Of a stretch of DNA of 64,000 nucleotides, positions 24,290 to 37,118 are shown piece by piece (position 1 is the first letter of the stretch; each line of letters starts with the position of its first letter). Source of the stretch: Heracleum sosnowskyi (Eukaryota > Streptophyta > Magnoliopsida > Apiales > Apiaceae); NCBI GenBank assembly GCA_030848705.1, contig CM061236.1, forward strand, positions 60,035,481-60,099,480. The letters are read 5' to 3'. The notes under the pieces were generated by a model that ran no database searches, was not told the DNA's origin, and saw only the letters and a list, made by a program, of their open reading frames with translations. A program made the translations under genes and the position numbers.

Positions 24290-25089
24290 CTGAAGAGATA
24301 AACAAAGCATAAAATTTAAAAAACAAGAATGCTATATTGTAACACCTGACTTTTCGGACTATTAAATCTAAATACACAACTTAAATAAAACATAATTCTT
24401 TATTCGATAAAACCAAAATTGCACAAAAATCAAAGCAGCGGTCAAACTTAACAATAATTCAAAACATAAAAGCGGAGACACAACTGCATAAATCCAACAA
24501 TATTGAATGTCTAACAGATAATCAAATTATTCGAAGCCTACAATCATTGGGTGACATAATACAAGAGGCTCAAATGATAAAGGGATAAATAAGTTGGACT
24601 CGTATATGTTGAATGTGAAAAGCACAAGATAGCGCAAAGGATCACTCAGAGCATTAGCAAGAAATAACAAAGCGAAGCGGACTACATATTAAATATACAT
24701 ATGAGCTGTTCATTACAAAAAATATCCAAGAGTGATAGTTTTAAGTTCTAATTCTAACAAAGTTCTTATATGATCCTGACCCCATACACATACCTGTATG
24801 TTCATTCATCTTTATCATCTCAAAATTTTCGATACAGAAAATCTGAGCCTCCACTAGGTATGAGCACTATTTATGTACTTAATAAATAGAGTAAATGTAA
24901 ACAGAGTATAACATGGCAGATTATATTTACAACATATTAAACACTGCACATCTGATATAGAATATAGCCAGACAGAGGATAAACTATACTTGAAAGAAAT
25001 GTATAAAACACTACTTTTGAGGCGGCCAAGGCTGCAACGCAACCAAAAAAAACAGATTAGAAGCAAAGGGCGTAGGACATAAATTTAGG
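24290..25089. other. interval in UKL pseudogene, possible LTR fragment
   Basis: TGTAACACCTGACTTTTCGG at about 24339 resembles the start of a Ty3-type LTR. I found no matching end or target duplication, so only a fragment is suggested. The remainder is AT-rich and non-coding. Confidence 0.3.
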
Positions 25090-25646
25090 AATATCAACCG
25101 ACTGCCCATGCTTCAACTTCTCCATAGCTAGCAACAATCCCTCTGCAGAAAAAAGCAATAATAATTCAAACAAGTGGGCAACAAGATGTAGATATCCAAC
25201 ATTTAACTTCACTTTGGAAGAGGACTCCTTTAAAAAGTCATTAATACATCATACTCATAATTTGAAACCATATTACTTTCTTTCATCAATTGAGATTATA
25301 ATTTTAGTAATTAAAAGCATCCTTTCTGCTAGTCTACTCCAAGGCCATGCCGTCTACACAATTCATGGGAAACTGACTTTACATCATTCACTCTTATGAG
25401 ACGGCACTCATCTGTATAGCCAACCTTCTTGATAGAACTGTTTTTGTCCATCACATAACACTTCCGTTCAATATTAGGTGATGCATGTTCTATTCTAAAA
25501 AGGTTGAATTTACCTCATTCTTTAATTCACTGCTTTTCCTTAGGATCAAGAAAATGTCAGGAGTTAGAACCAACATGCTACATAATGCACTCTTCAAGGC
25601 CAGGTAGGAACAGATATGGTTTCACACAAAATATTCGATTACATCT

Positions 25647-27050
25647 TGTTGGGTGGTGTCAACCCAAGTACCACATCCAAGAGAAAAGAGAAAATACTCT
25701 TATATATAAGAACGAGGCCTTTTGGGAGTGACCCAAAAACAAATCCGTGCGGGCCGGGCTCAAAGCAGACAATATCATACTAATGTGGAGTTATGCTTGC
25801 TCGCGGCCCAACAAGTGATATCAGAGCCCATGGTCCGGAGTTGGATCCTGGGGTAACGGGCTGCGGTTGTTCGATGTGGGAGGTGTTCAAGTAGCGGGTG
25901 TTGTGAGAGAAATTTGGTACAACACAATTGAGAGAATCTCGCTGGAATATTCGTGAAAAACGCCCTTGGTTATCGGACAGAGCTTACAGGTTCAAAGCCC
26001 GAAGCCCGAAGCTCGTTGTAGGTACAGAACGGTTGAAGTAAGATTTCCGGGGGCTGAGTTGACAAAACCACCGGATGAATTAGACAGTGTAAGTCCTACA
26101 CGGCCAGCCAAATTCACCGGAATAAGTATCACAGAGGGTACACGAGCCTTATGCGTGTAGAGTGTGAAAATCTGAATCCTTTAGTCAATTGCCTACATAT
26201 CCTATTTATAGGAATCAAGCCCCATGTAGTTCTATTAGGTTTATACTTCTCTATCCTTACGAATTCGGCCTCCCTAAGATAATCCATCTTAGAGTTTCAG
26301 TCGAATTAGGTAGCTCCAACCGAGCTTCCCAGCCTCCTAGTCCATGTCCAACTCTAAGTCCTATTAAATCCTTTTTACATCTAATGTTTATCCGAATAAT
26401 CAATATGAGTCCCATACTGATTACACTTTATCTCATCCATCCTGTTCACCCGAATTTAAGAGTCCTTTTATAAGTATTAATCTGTGCCCCTAAAGTATAG
26501 GTAGCTGAGTCCTTGTCCTACTAGTACTCTGCCTTCCTGAGGTCCTGGTTACTCGTCAGCTGGTAACAGTCTCGAGGTTTAGACCATCTTAACCTCAATA
26601 CCTTTCTCATGCACCTCAGTACCTTCCCTGCACCTTAATACCTTGAGGCTACCTTGAAGCCTCGGACCTGTCTTAGTACCTCGAACCTACTCCAGAGTAC
26701 CTGTTGTGGCCCTCCGAACCTATCAGAATACCTTGAACCTATACCATAGCATCATGGACTTGTACCTTGGTGTCCGCCATCCTAGCCCAATACACTGTTA
26801 CTGGACTTATAACAGATATGGGCCTTAAATTGAGCCCATGTGAGATTTTGGGCACAACAGCGGGTTCTGCGAGGTGAATCGGAATCGTGGCGGTGCGCAA
26901 GATGTAAACAGATTTATCATGGGTGTAAGACCACGGGTTATGTGGTTCTTGATTTGAGGGGAGGATTGTTGGGTGGTGTCAACCCAAGTACCACATCGAG
27001 AAGAAGAGAGAAAATACTCCTATACATAAGAAAATACTCCTTTTGAAAGA
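25647..27050 (+). mobile_element. TRIM-like miniature LTR element, interrupted and 3'-truncated
   Basis: The first 167 bp (25647-25813, TGTTGGGTGGTG to GCCCAACA) form a short LTR. It is followed by a Met-type primer site with one change (TGATATCAGAGCCC, 25816 on). A second copy of the LTR starts at 26967 after a purine tract (TTGAGGGGAGGA) and matches for about 80 bp before diverging. There is no coding region. A separate 961-bp solo LTR is nested inside. Length and layout fit TRIM elements. The two LTRs have clear differences, so it is not young. Confidence 0.75.
25899..26859 (+). mobile_element. 961-bp solo LTR nested in the TRIM-like element
   Basis: It starts TGTTGTGAGAG and ends GGGCACAACA, with TG..CA termini and a 7-bp inverted end (TGTTGTG/CACAACA). 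A perfect 5-bp duplication GCGGG flanks it (25894-25898, 26860-26864). It contains no primer site, polypurine tract or ORF similarity. The strand is assigned only by agreement with the host TRIM and is uncertain. Confidence 0.8.
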
Positions 27051-27386
27051 CATATAGAAAATCCGGAAGGAACAATGGCGGAAATGAACTAGTGTTATCT
27101 AGTGACCCCGTTATCATATTTCTTGTGCACCGGTGAATGTTTATTCCAAATGGTCAGAGGTATAGATATTATTATTAGTAGTTAACGGATCCCTCGACCA
27201 ACTGATGCAGCTAACTACTGATTTCTGATCGTAAAGAAAAATCTTTCAAAAGATTCTATACATTTAAACAAAAAGAGAATTGCTCTGGTAATACCTGATT
27301 AACAAGTACAACTCGTTGATCATGTAGCTGCTCAATTATCATATCAGAAACTGTAGTTTTTCCTAACGTTGCACCTCCAGAAACTC

Positions 27387-28442
27387 CTAAAAATATATTG
27401 CAAATTGAGATATAAACAAAAGAGTGATGCTGTAAATCAAGCTGAGTAAGTCCAGTTATAAGAACACATCAACCATGAAATTTGAATAACTAGTGAAAGC
27501 TAACACGGTGTTCATAGAAAATAAAGCATAACTTCTTGTAGGACGTGCAGCGGTCTATTTATACATCAACCACATGGGTGAATGTTTCATTTGTGTGACT
27601 TAAGTCTCGTCCAATACACTTGTAACCAGTTATTTTTAATTTTTTTACACCATCACTCAGCTAAAACATGCATCCTAGGTGCTCCCTGCTAAAACTAAAC
27701 AATAGTAAATGATTCTTAAGTGCACTGCTGACTTATGAATGTTTGAAGGTATTTTTGGTCCTATGTATTCCCTTAGCTAATCCAAATCAAGCCAAAAAAA
27801 TCACTAAACACATACACATCCAGACAATGACAATTCTGTGTCAGACAAACTTCATGGTTGAAGCATTTAAATTTGGGTCATTTGTTAAGTATGAATGATC
27901 CATGTTGAATGACTTGAGGTTTAAAATAATTCAGCTAAACCACACAGCTATCTTTTTATCTTGACAAAGGTATTATATATTTCATTTAACTCAAATAAAT
28001 AATAACCTACACAAATTTGGTTGTTGGATTCTCAATCATAAATCCATTGAATTTACTCTTAAACAAATGGGCTTTTGTTGTCATTTAAGCCCCATAACCC
28101 ATCAAGGAGTTATCAAACATAGGTCCTCAAAATCGAAGATGTAGTACAAACGAGTTCAGTCACGATATAAATTGTCCTCAAGGCCACCGATACTATATTT
28201 CTGTAAATTGGTAAGCTTGAGCTTGAATTTTCCATCTTCCAAACTCGATAGACAATTATACATTATATTGTCTCTATGTCTTGGAATAACAAAAAAAAAA
28301 TACTTCCAGTCCATAAATAAAACACAATATCAATCGGTACTACATAAAGTTTTTGTTGCAACATGTACCAATGACAAAAGGTTGTTTATGTGCACTTTCA
28401 GCCATTGATGTTGTTGGTTGTTCAACCTTTGTAGTTCTTTAC
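27387..28442. other. former intron of the UKL pseudogene
   Basis: AT-rich non-coding DNA between the first coding exon and the P-loop exon. I see nothing else in it. Confidence 0.5.
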
Positions 28443-28522
28443 TGAAAGCCATTCAAATGAAATCCTGAAAAATGAACCCCTGAAAAGGAATCTATTACAT
28501 CTTCCACTGGTTTAGAAGCCAT

Positions 28523-30329
28523 GCGCGAAAGCTCTGAAACTGCACAATAAAATACTTCTACTTAAATATGATTAAAAATGACAAAATGTTGCATCCAGAT
28601 ATATCATCTGAATTAGATGTAAACTGTTTCAGTTTTGCACTTACACTGATAGATGTACTACAAATGGTATATACTGTAAAAGTACCCTCATGTAGATGAT
28701 AATAAGAAACAATATCTTTATATATTTTAATATGATGTTAGATGAAACATTACAATTTAAACATTAGGCAGCAAAATTAGGAATCCAAATTAAACCTGCT
28801 AAACTACCTTCCTCCTCTTTTCCTTGTTATATTCTTGGGTTCTAGACAATAGTTTCCAAGTGAATCAGATTCTTTGTAAATTGAAATTACTTAATGGAAA
28901 GCATAAGATTGACAAGAGTCTTTAGTAACAATTGAAAAAACAAATGAAATATGATTACATTTACAATTATGTAACAATTTACGCTTGTTTGATAAATAAA
29001 AGAGCAATAATACTTAATTATTAAAGAACATGTGATAAAATAGCATCTTTTGTGAGACAAAGAGCTTATAAGGCTTAGCTCTACAAGTAAGTGTGAATGA
29101 GTTGTGGTTATGGGTAATCTTGACTATAATGACCAAAGTCGCATTTAGTGAAGTGGAATTAAACCTTTTTAAATTTAGACTCAAAGCTTGACCCAAGTTA
29201 TCAGGGTAATACTCATGAATGTCTTGAGTCACTAATATCCTGAATTGGAGATTTTGAAAGAGAAAATATTGTTCTTGAGGGTGGAATGGAAGGAGAATTG
29301 TCGGCAAAATGAACTCTATATTTTGCAACTTTATTAAACTTAAACACTAGTTTAGCTGCTCAAATGCTTGTGCTCCATCTATTATTGTTACCTATATGAC
29401 TACGTAAATGAAAGTGTTTGTTTGTTATGAAAACCCTTCTCAGTCTCAACCCAACAAGACCTAACCATGGAAACATCTTCACATGAAAAGACTGATTTTC
29501 TAAGCCCCTTAATTATAAAAAAGAGTATGTATAAACCAACTTCATACCTTCAAGATTCAATATTTGTGTTTTAAGGTCGCATATATAGTCTACATCTAGT
29601 ATTAACCCGTACAAGTCATTATCTTATGATTTTCGACTCAGAACAAGGAAATGCACTTTAACGGCAACTAATAACAACAGTACTCCCATCTTCCACAAAA
29701 AGAGTTTAATTTTAAATTCTAAACAATCTTTGAATTTTACGATTTGCAAATTGATTTTATATGAAATTAAACGACACTCTTTCAACAATAAAAATGACTT
29801 AAGACATTCTGAACTAACACTCCACTCCCATTATTATCCATCACCAATTACAACATTCATTGGCAAGTGAAGATGATTCAGATAAAAAAGGCCCAACCAT
29901 TTCCACTATCATCACTAAACTGAACAACCCACAGAAACTACTTACAGAAAAGAGTACAAGGAATCAGATATATAAAATACACATAGCTGAATAAAGGGGT
30001 TCAATAACAGATCAAGTAAAAAAAATAAGAAAAGAATGCAACATATATACATAGCTGAAAGTATATACTTGAATATACCTTCTCCCTCTTGACTTGATTT
30101 TAAAAACCAAAGTTGAGGAGATTAAAAGAAAAAAGAAATTAAAAAGATCTTTTTACAAATTCTTATTTAGGAAAAAGGACAGAACGTAACAGACAGCTTA
30201 GCTATTTTTTTCTGGAAGCTTGTCTGTCCTAGTTGAGCTATCAATATACCATTTAGACTTGAGGGATTCTTGTGATATTCTTCTAAACTTTTTTATTAAA
30301 AAATATGTCAATTATTTGTTCAAAAATAA

Positions 30330-30367
<38 letters not shown>

Positions 30368-31525
30368 ATTATATTTGAAATCTTTATTAATGAAATAAAT
30401 TAAATATATAATTTTAATATTCTTGCCTTTATAATATTCTATAAATTTTCAATTTCCTTTTTACTATTTTCTACTCGATAAAACTAAATATACTATATTA
30501 TTATTCTCTTTAATGTTGTACTGATCCAATTTGTTTACTAATTTTTTTAATATTATCTTTCAAACAAGTAAGCTAAATATGTTATATTAATATTTTCCTA
30601 AACTTTCTTGTACAATTTATGTACTAATTCGTTCCTACTATCTTGTAATGGGGGAAACTAAGTGTACTATATTAATATTCTCCTAAACTTATTCTACGAG
30701 TCCAATTTATTTACTAATTTATTTTACTATCCTTTAATCGAGGAAATAATAAACGAGACTATTTGAGAAATTGTCTTCTCAGTCTTTTTCCTCATTTTCA
30801 AACGTATGACTTGGTAATTTTTGTCGAGTTTTGTGATTTTTATGGTGATATTGGCTTGTATTTGGTTTTCAATCAAATAATGATGACCTGTATATTTTGG
30901 TGGTGGTGGTGGTGACAGTGGTGGTGGAAAGGCCGGTGATAAGTGATGGCAATGTGATTATTGTGGTTATTTCAATATGTAGATGAAGATTTATAGGTGG
31001 TTTTCGGAAGTGGTGGTTTGTTTGATAATTTTATTATTTTTTTCCCGAACTTGAGTTCGATAACATACCCAACCGAACTTATTGAGTTTGGACCAAGTCA
31101 GTCTCGAACGAACTTATTGGATATCTCAATTCGTCTACCGCTCAAATTATATGTTCATTAGATTATTACAATTGGAAAAACAAATCATTGAGTACCTATG
31201 GATGTTTGAAAAATAATATTCTATTTTCAGTTGCTTGAAAAATAATTTTAAAATTTTAATTGGCAATTTTATAATAATAGTATTACAATAAAAGAGCTTT
31301 TTTTGCTAATTCTATATTATACTTATTATATTTTATTGAATATAATAATAATATTCAACAATAATATTTTTAATAATAATATTATAATATTATTATTGGG
31401 TATTATTATTATTATTCAATAATAAATTTTATTATAATTATTGAATAATTTTAATAAAAAAATTATTGAATATTATTATTATCAAAAATAAATTTTTTTG
31501 AATATAATTTTGTTAGAATTATATA
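28523..31525. other. AT-rich intergenic DNA, microsatellites
   Basis: This region lies upstream of the UKL pseudogene. It contains a TA microsatellite at about 30333-30364, a GGT-rich stretch at 30896-30930, and an ATT-rich tract at about 31320-31500. A candidate UKL untranslated exon (minus strand, donor at 30071-30078) is the only gene-like signal. Confidence 0.5.
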
Positions 31526-31580
31526 TCTATACTATATTATTAAAGACGAAAAGTTATATGTTTGTTTGGCACGATAGCTG
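31526..31580 (+). mobile_element. candidate Helitron 5' terminus
   Basis: TCTATACTATATTATTAAAG followed by ACGAAAAG, preceded by A, closely resembles the conserved 5' end (TC...) of many plant Helitrons. A matching 3' end was not found nearby. The nearest hairpin-CTAG end in this orientation is at 55876. Confidence 0.5.
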
Positions 31581-31862
31581 GTTTTTGGTATTTCGTATTT
31601 TTACTTAATTATCCATTTATAACGAATTAACTCAATTTGTTTTAAATTAAAAAAGTGAACTATTAATACTACTGTATTTAGATTAGAATTTTGTAATATA
31701 TGGTAATGTTAAAAAATATATTTAGATTAAAATTATTAATTAACTATGGTTAGTATACTAGGATTAGAATAGTAAATAAGGAATTTTTTTAGTATAATAT
31801 GGTTTGTATAAAATTTAGAATGGCTTGGTTCTATATTTTGTGATTTATATTTTATATTTTTT

Positions 31863-32160
31863 GATTGGTTAACTAGACTTTGGTAATTGAGGAAATTATT
31901 TAATTTATTATGATTGGTCTAAAATTAGGAATTCATTCTAATTGGTCTTAAGATAATTTATATTTTCTAATTGATAATTTATATTTTCTGATTGGTTAAC
32001 TGGACTTCAGATGAAAGTATTTTACTTATTATGATTGGTTTAAATTTTAGGAATTAAAATTTAGGAATTGAATCTGATTAGGCCTAAAATAATTTATATT
32101 ATCTGATTGGTTAAATGGACTTTGGTAATGAGGAAAGTATTTAACGGGTAATGGTATTAA
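31863..32160. repeat. 115-127-bp imperfect tandem repeats
   Basis: Three units begin GATTGGTTAA at 31863, 31990 and 32105. They share ACTTTGGTAATGAGGAAAG-like and AATTTATATTTTCT-like segments. They are AT-rich and non-coding, and may belong to the interior of the Helitron-like element starting at 31526. Confidence 0.6.
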
Positions 32161-32402
32161 TTAAATAGAAGAAAACAGTAAACATGTTAACCAATCGAAG
32201 CACTAAAATAAAAAGATCGACCCAATCTCTAGTCATTTTGGGTCACAATTACAAGAACCTCGACAATTAACTTTACACTGTACATTAAAGCACTTTTCAT
32301 ATTAGAATAGTGCAAACACCACACAGAAAGAACCTTGACAATTAGAATAATGTTTTAATTGGAACTGCAAGACAAGTTTTTTTGATGTAAAATAAGTTTT
32401 CC

Positions 32403-32605
32403 TTAATCCCTACACTTAAATGTAACATCTACTTGAAGATTGGTCTCGGGGCACTTTAGGTTACGGGTGAAGGATTCTTCAGAAACCACCACACTCAATT
32501 TGGTTGTGCGTTCCTGATTATCACACATCAAGAAAATGGAGAGAGAGAACTCCGAATACAACGGCACGCCTACAAGGGATTTGGACAATGGAATCACACC
32601 GTTTA
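32403..32605 (-). pseudogene. DUF6598 / 60-kDa jasmonate-induced-protein-like gene, 3' part
   Basis: The minus strand reads INGVIPLSKSLVGVPLYSEF to NLQVDVTFKCRD and a stop at 32403-32405. This resembles the C-terminal end of the plant DUF6598 domain found in 60-kDa jasmonate-induced-protein-like genes. The start of this exon is cut by the Tekay-type LTR at 32606. The last five bases (GTTTA) are one copy of the target duplication. The upstream half of the gene is 14.7 kb away at 47294-48255. Assignment to the family is by remembered pattern and moderate. Confidence 0.6.
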
Positions 32606-35600
32606 TGTAAGACCCCAGATTTTGGGCAGAATTAAAACTTTTGTTATATGTTGATGTAAAAATGGATGGTGGCAATGACTTTAAGAATTAAGCTATGAAA
32701 TGAATATGAATTTCGGTTTTCAAACATTTTTGAGAATAGTAAGAATGGACTGAACATATAGATAAGAATAATCTCTCTGGAGAATAAGAATACAATATTC
32801 CAAGGAAGAAAAGTATTTTTATGTCATCCAAATCGATATCTGGTATGCATCCGACAACTCCGTAAACAAGATAGCGTATGCCCGAGAAAGCCCTAGAACA
32901 TTATCTAAGTACAAGAAATAAAGAGGAAATAAAACAGGAATATTGGAACGGATGATGATCCAAATGATTATGGATGAATAGTGACTTTTGTTAAAAACCA
33001 CTGATGAATAGTAACTTTTGATGAATAGTAAATTTTTGTCGTTTAAAAAGTTTTCAGACCACCCTATATACGGGACGATATAATGAAATTTCAAAGCTGT
33101 ATTAATGATCTACGATGAAAATAAAGGAATGCAAAAGCTGTCAGAATCGGAAAAATAGCATTTCCGTTTTCTCCGAAATTTCACCAATAACGGACGGATT
33201 AATTATTATTTGAGAATATTTGAAGGATTTAGATTATCAATTTTATGGATATGGATTAATAAAAGAATTAGAGATATCAAGGACGTACGGGATTAAATAT
33301 AGATATGGAAGTAACATGTAACAAGATTAGTTCGAGGAATGCAACATTTGGATCATCCATGTGAAAGGAAACGAACCAGTAAAGTTACTTTAACAAGAGC
33401 CGTTGCATGTGCGACAAGTGTCGAAAGAAGAGGATGCCAAGGACCATGACTCACCATTTGACCATTAAAATATCACAAATGTCATAAGTAATTAAACAAA
33501 AAGAAAAACAAAAACATCATCACCATTTTCATCAAACTTTCGGCCAAGAAAAGGAGAAGAGAGAAGTAGAGATTTCTTCCACCAACAATTGCAAACAAGA
33601 GCTTAAAACGAAGCTAGGGGTTAGTACAAGGTGAGCCATGAATCTTATAGCTTTTCGTTAAGTCTTTCATGTTCAAATTTGAGGTCAAAGATGGAGATGA
33701 ATAGTAATTTTCAAGAACTAACCTTTGATTCTTGATTTCTTTTGGTGATTCAAGCTAGCTTAAGGTTATATAAGGGCTATACAAGGATTATTAGGCTTAT
33801 ACACACACCAAGGAGGTATGGACCTTGAACCCTTGAAAGTATTAAGTGTTTTTTTAGCTTTAATGGTGTAAAAGCATGTTTATGATCTTAGTAGCTATGA
33901 TTGGGCTTTGTTATGAGTTGTATTGAGTTTTAAGAACGTAAAGGCATTGCTTGGCCTCAGTTCTTGGATATATAAGATGTATATGTTGTGTGGAGAGATT
34001 GGTGAGCAAGTTGAATGGGTTGAAATTTTGGGATTATCCGATTCATAGCCGTTATAATGCCCGATTTTCCTTAACCATTGTTTTGTCTATGATGTTCGGA
34101 CATAAGGACTTCTGTCCAGAGTCACCACTGCCTAGTATTGTATGGGTCTTGTTTCAAGGTTCGTTTTGATATAAAGATCATGTGATTCCGAATTACGGTT
34201 TAGGAGAAACGAATGTTTTAATTAAGGACGTTTCGAGAAACCGAACTATACCACTTAGCCAACTTTGAGGCAATGATCAAACCCCTTAAGTGACCAATCA
34301 GAATGTGAAACTTTGTGTTAACATGCTAGGTATGTTTAGGAGGACCCTCGAAAAGATTTCGTGTTAAAAGGATTTAATCTCTATTTTATAAAAATGTTCG
34401 AGTCGAGCGTGCGCAAGAGGATTCTTAAGGAGTTAACTAGAAATCATGTCTTGGTTTAAGTAAAGTACATACTTAGTTTCGTGCAAGTATTCAAGTGATT
34501 AACCTTGGATCTTTTGACTATGTATAGATCGCCGGATTGACTTGAGGCACACTACCCCTACCTCACCACCAGGCAAGTCTTCAAAACCTATACTACTGTT
34601 GTTGTGATAATAAACTGTTTGCATATATGTGATGTAAATGAGATATATAAATTGCCTGCTTGTTTTTGAACTGCTATATATATAGCAATACTTGAGGATA
34701 TGATTTGATGTGGGGCTTATAAGCTAGATATGGGATATCAGTTATAAGCCAGTGTTGTATATAATGCCCTAGGATAAGGGCGGGTGATTTTTCTCTAAGA
34801 TCATAAGTAATTATATTTCGGTATATGCGAAAGGTTATTTTCCGATAAAGATATCGGGTAACTTTTATTCGAGGGTTAATTATTTTATTTAAGAATATTA
34901 TTTATATATATTCATTTGAGGATTATTGACGTTAAGAATATTATTTATTAATATTCATCTTAAGAATATTATTTATTAATATTCATTTGAGGATTATCGA
35001 CTTACAGAATATTATTTATATTCATTGGAGGATTATTGACTTAAAGGATATTATTTCCATTTGAGGATTAGTTATGAATATTATTTTCAAATATTCATTT
35101 GAAGATTATTTATTTAATGAATATTATTCTCAAATATTCATTTGAAGATTATTTATTTAATGAATATTATTCTCAAATATTCATTTGAAGATTATTTATT
35201 TAATGAATATTATTTTCAAATATTCATTTGAAGATTATTTATTTAATGAATATTATTCTCAAATATTCATTTGAAGATTATTTATTTAATGAATATTATT
35301 TTCAAATATTCATTTGAAGATTATTTATTTAATGAATATTATTCTCAAATATTCATTTGAAGATTATTTATTTAATGAATATTATTCTCAAATATTCATT
35401 TGAAGATTATTTATTTAATGAATATTATTTTCAAATATTCATTTGAAGATTATTTATTTAATGAATATTATTTTCAAATATTCATTTGAGGATTGCTTAC
35501 TTAATGAATATTATTTTCAAATATTTGTTTAAGGTTACTTATGTAGTAAATATTAGTAATTATTTTCAAATCAAAAAGAGGTTCCCAAAACAATGTTTTT

Positions 35601-36963
35601 CCATTTAAATCTGTCTCTTAAAGGGGATTTAAATGCTCGCTCAATTATCAAAAATATGGGAAACCTGTCTTAAGTAACTGCTACTCTTTTTAAACTCTCA
35701 ACTCAAAACTGTCAAGGGACAGATATTTTCTCAAAGCAATTTAGTTGCTGCAAGTTAAATATTGTGCTACCACCTCAACGCTCGAGGGGTAAATTCATGG
35801 AACAAGTCGATATCCATTAACAAGCATCGCTTGGGAAATATTGGAGAATCTTCCTTTCCAACCTAGATACAACTACTGAGTGGAGTCGTATCAACAAGTA
35901 TTACACTTGGGGAAAGGAAGACGATCTTTACGTTTCAGAGTCATGGATTTCATCTGAACTAGGAGCATGTGTAAGAGGTCGAGTCGCGCCGATCCATCAC
36001 CTTATTGCCCCAAATGGGCCGGGAGATCCAGAAAGGCGGTAGACAATGTCAGGCTGTCGTGATACTTCCATCTACATGTAGAAAACATATTTTTGTTGTA
36101 CAACCTGCTACTGATCATAGTAAGGTTGGTACGACGGGCGCGGAGAAGGCTCCAGTATTGGTTCATCATCCATTTTGGATAATTCTGCAACATGTACTGA
36201 AAGGGACCAAGGTTGACACCGTGGTACAGGTTTACCGGTCATGTTGGCAGGGGGTCGAAAAGTGTTCAAGATAAAGTTACAATAAATTCATGCAACTCCA
36301 TCTTTTATGAGTTATGACTCTGATAAAACCTGATTAAGGATATATATGCATAAGTGGATTGTGGGTTACGAAAATATTCCATTAATTTTCCTTGTAACTT
36401 CATCCTTTACGCTATACTAGTTTCTTATCTGTTGAAGGCATAACATGTGACTGCAATATATCTTTGAATTGTTATATTTTGGTAATCTATTATAAGTTAT
36501 TTTTGGTGGGCTCTATTGCTCACCCTTGCCTTATTTATTTATATCACAACAACAGCTAGAGCAGATGGCCCGCAACAGTCACACCCTGCGAAAGCGGGTA
36601 GCAGTCGTCAGAGATTTACCCGTTGATGTCGTAGCCGCCATAGCTGAGGTAGTAACCACTAGTGTTCTAAGCTTCAGCTTTTGTGTATCAGACTTATTTA
36701 TATTATGATTAATGTAATCAACGGCAAGAACTTTTAAATGCTCTGTAATCTTTTGGGTTTGTAATAACTTATAACTTGTGGATCCTATGACTAGATACTT
36801 ATTTCAATTTCATCTCTGGGACTATAACTAGTTGAGTGGGTATGGTGATGTATTGTGGGGTCACAGCATGTAGTTTAATTGTTTTGATTCAAGTGCAAGT
36901 AATATTGATGGGAATTGAGACCGTAACGACCGGATCCCCGACCCCGGATCTGGGGCTGTTACA
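32606..36963 (+). repeat. 5' LTR of the Tekay-type element (4358 bp)
   Basis: It starts TGTAAGACCCC and ends GGCTGTTACA. It holds an AT-rich 43-bp tandem array (about 35083-35530), a near-consensus 5' splice site ACAAG/GTGAGCC at 33631, and several short ORFs with no recognisable product. A TATATA run (34675-34684) and AATAAA-like signals are present, but I cannot place the R region. Confidence 0.95.
35083..35530. repeat. 43-bp palindromic tandem array in the 5' LTR
   Basis: About nine copies of a 43-bp unit occur here (AATGAATATTATTYTCAAAT, then ATTCATTTGAAGATTATTTATTT). Y alternates between T and C in the order t,c,c,t,c,t,c,c,t,t. Within each unit TGAATATT and AATATTCA form an inverted repeat. 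Diverged copies extend left to about 34895. The 3' LTR has the same copies in the same order. Confidence 0.9.
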
Positions 36964-36967
36964 GAAA

Positions 36968-36978
36968 TGGTATCAGAG
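36968..36978 (+). other. primer binding site of the Tekay-type element
   Basis: TGGTATCAGAG begins four bases after the LTR end and matches initiator Met tRNA. The next base is A instead of the usual C. Confidence 0.88.
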
Positions 36979-37118
36979 AGTTAGAGTTATAAACCCCAGA
37001 GATGAGGCGAAGTTACAATAATAAATTCACTAAGATAATAAGAACTCTTGCCAAGTTCGACTAAAACCCTTATGGGAACTTTAATATCATGATAGTAACA
37101 TAGTTCGTTATTGTGTAG

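Larger units (their letters stand above)
23971..28522 (-). pseudogene. uridine kinase/uracil phosphoribosyltransferase-like (UKL) pseudogene, exons missing
   Basis: Fragments in gene order resemble plant UKL proteins, the bifunctional-type pyrimidine salvage enzymes. 28443-28522: N-terminus (MASKPVEDVIDS, SGVHFSGFHL). 27295-27386: P-loop exon (GVSGGATLGKTTVSDMI to VVLVNQ; family normally GGTASGKTT). 25090-25142: EKLKHGQSVDIP. 24207-24289: GNSAVQAISLLLRKG, UPRT part. 23971-24120: APQGVHVVCK to EFGDRYFGTDDE and stop. Most exons keep GT/AG borders. Roughly the middle 300 residues, the rest of the kinase and the first half of the UPRT domain, are absent. The DNA between the P-loop and EKLKHG pieces is occupied by a TRIM-like element. 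A possible 5' UTR exon ends at 30079. It cannot encode a full enzyme. Confidence 0.82.

Noticed and set aside
25980..26050. tRNA-like GGTTCAAAGCCCG motif
   Set aside because: No cloverleaf arms, anticodon stem or A box could be placed around it.
26189..26473. 94-codon ORF in the nested solo LTR
   Set aside because: It has no domain similarity and lies wholly inside non-coding LTR sequence.
31526..32235. Short Helitron ending at CTAGT near 32230
   Set aside because: No hairpin precedes that CTAG; GACCCAA...TTGGGTC there spans the site instead of lying before it.
33951..34169. 72-codon ORF in the Tekay LTR (repeated at 44281)
   Set aside because: It has no ATG at the quoted start and no similarity that I can see; the duplication reflects the LTR copies.
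35083..35530. CRISPR-like regular repeat array
   Set aside because: The repeats are directly adjacent without unique spacers and lie in a eukaryotic LTR; it is a minisatellite.
36005..36274. 89-codon ORF in the 5' LTR (repeated at 46335-46604)
   Set aside because: It recurs only because the LTRs are duplicates, overlaps an opposite ORF, and has no recognisable domain. I treat it as chance.
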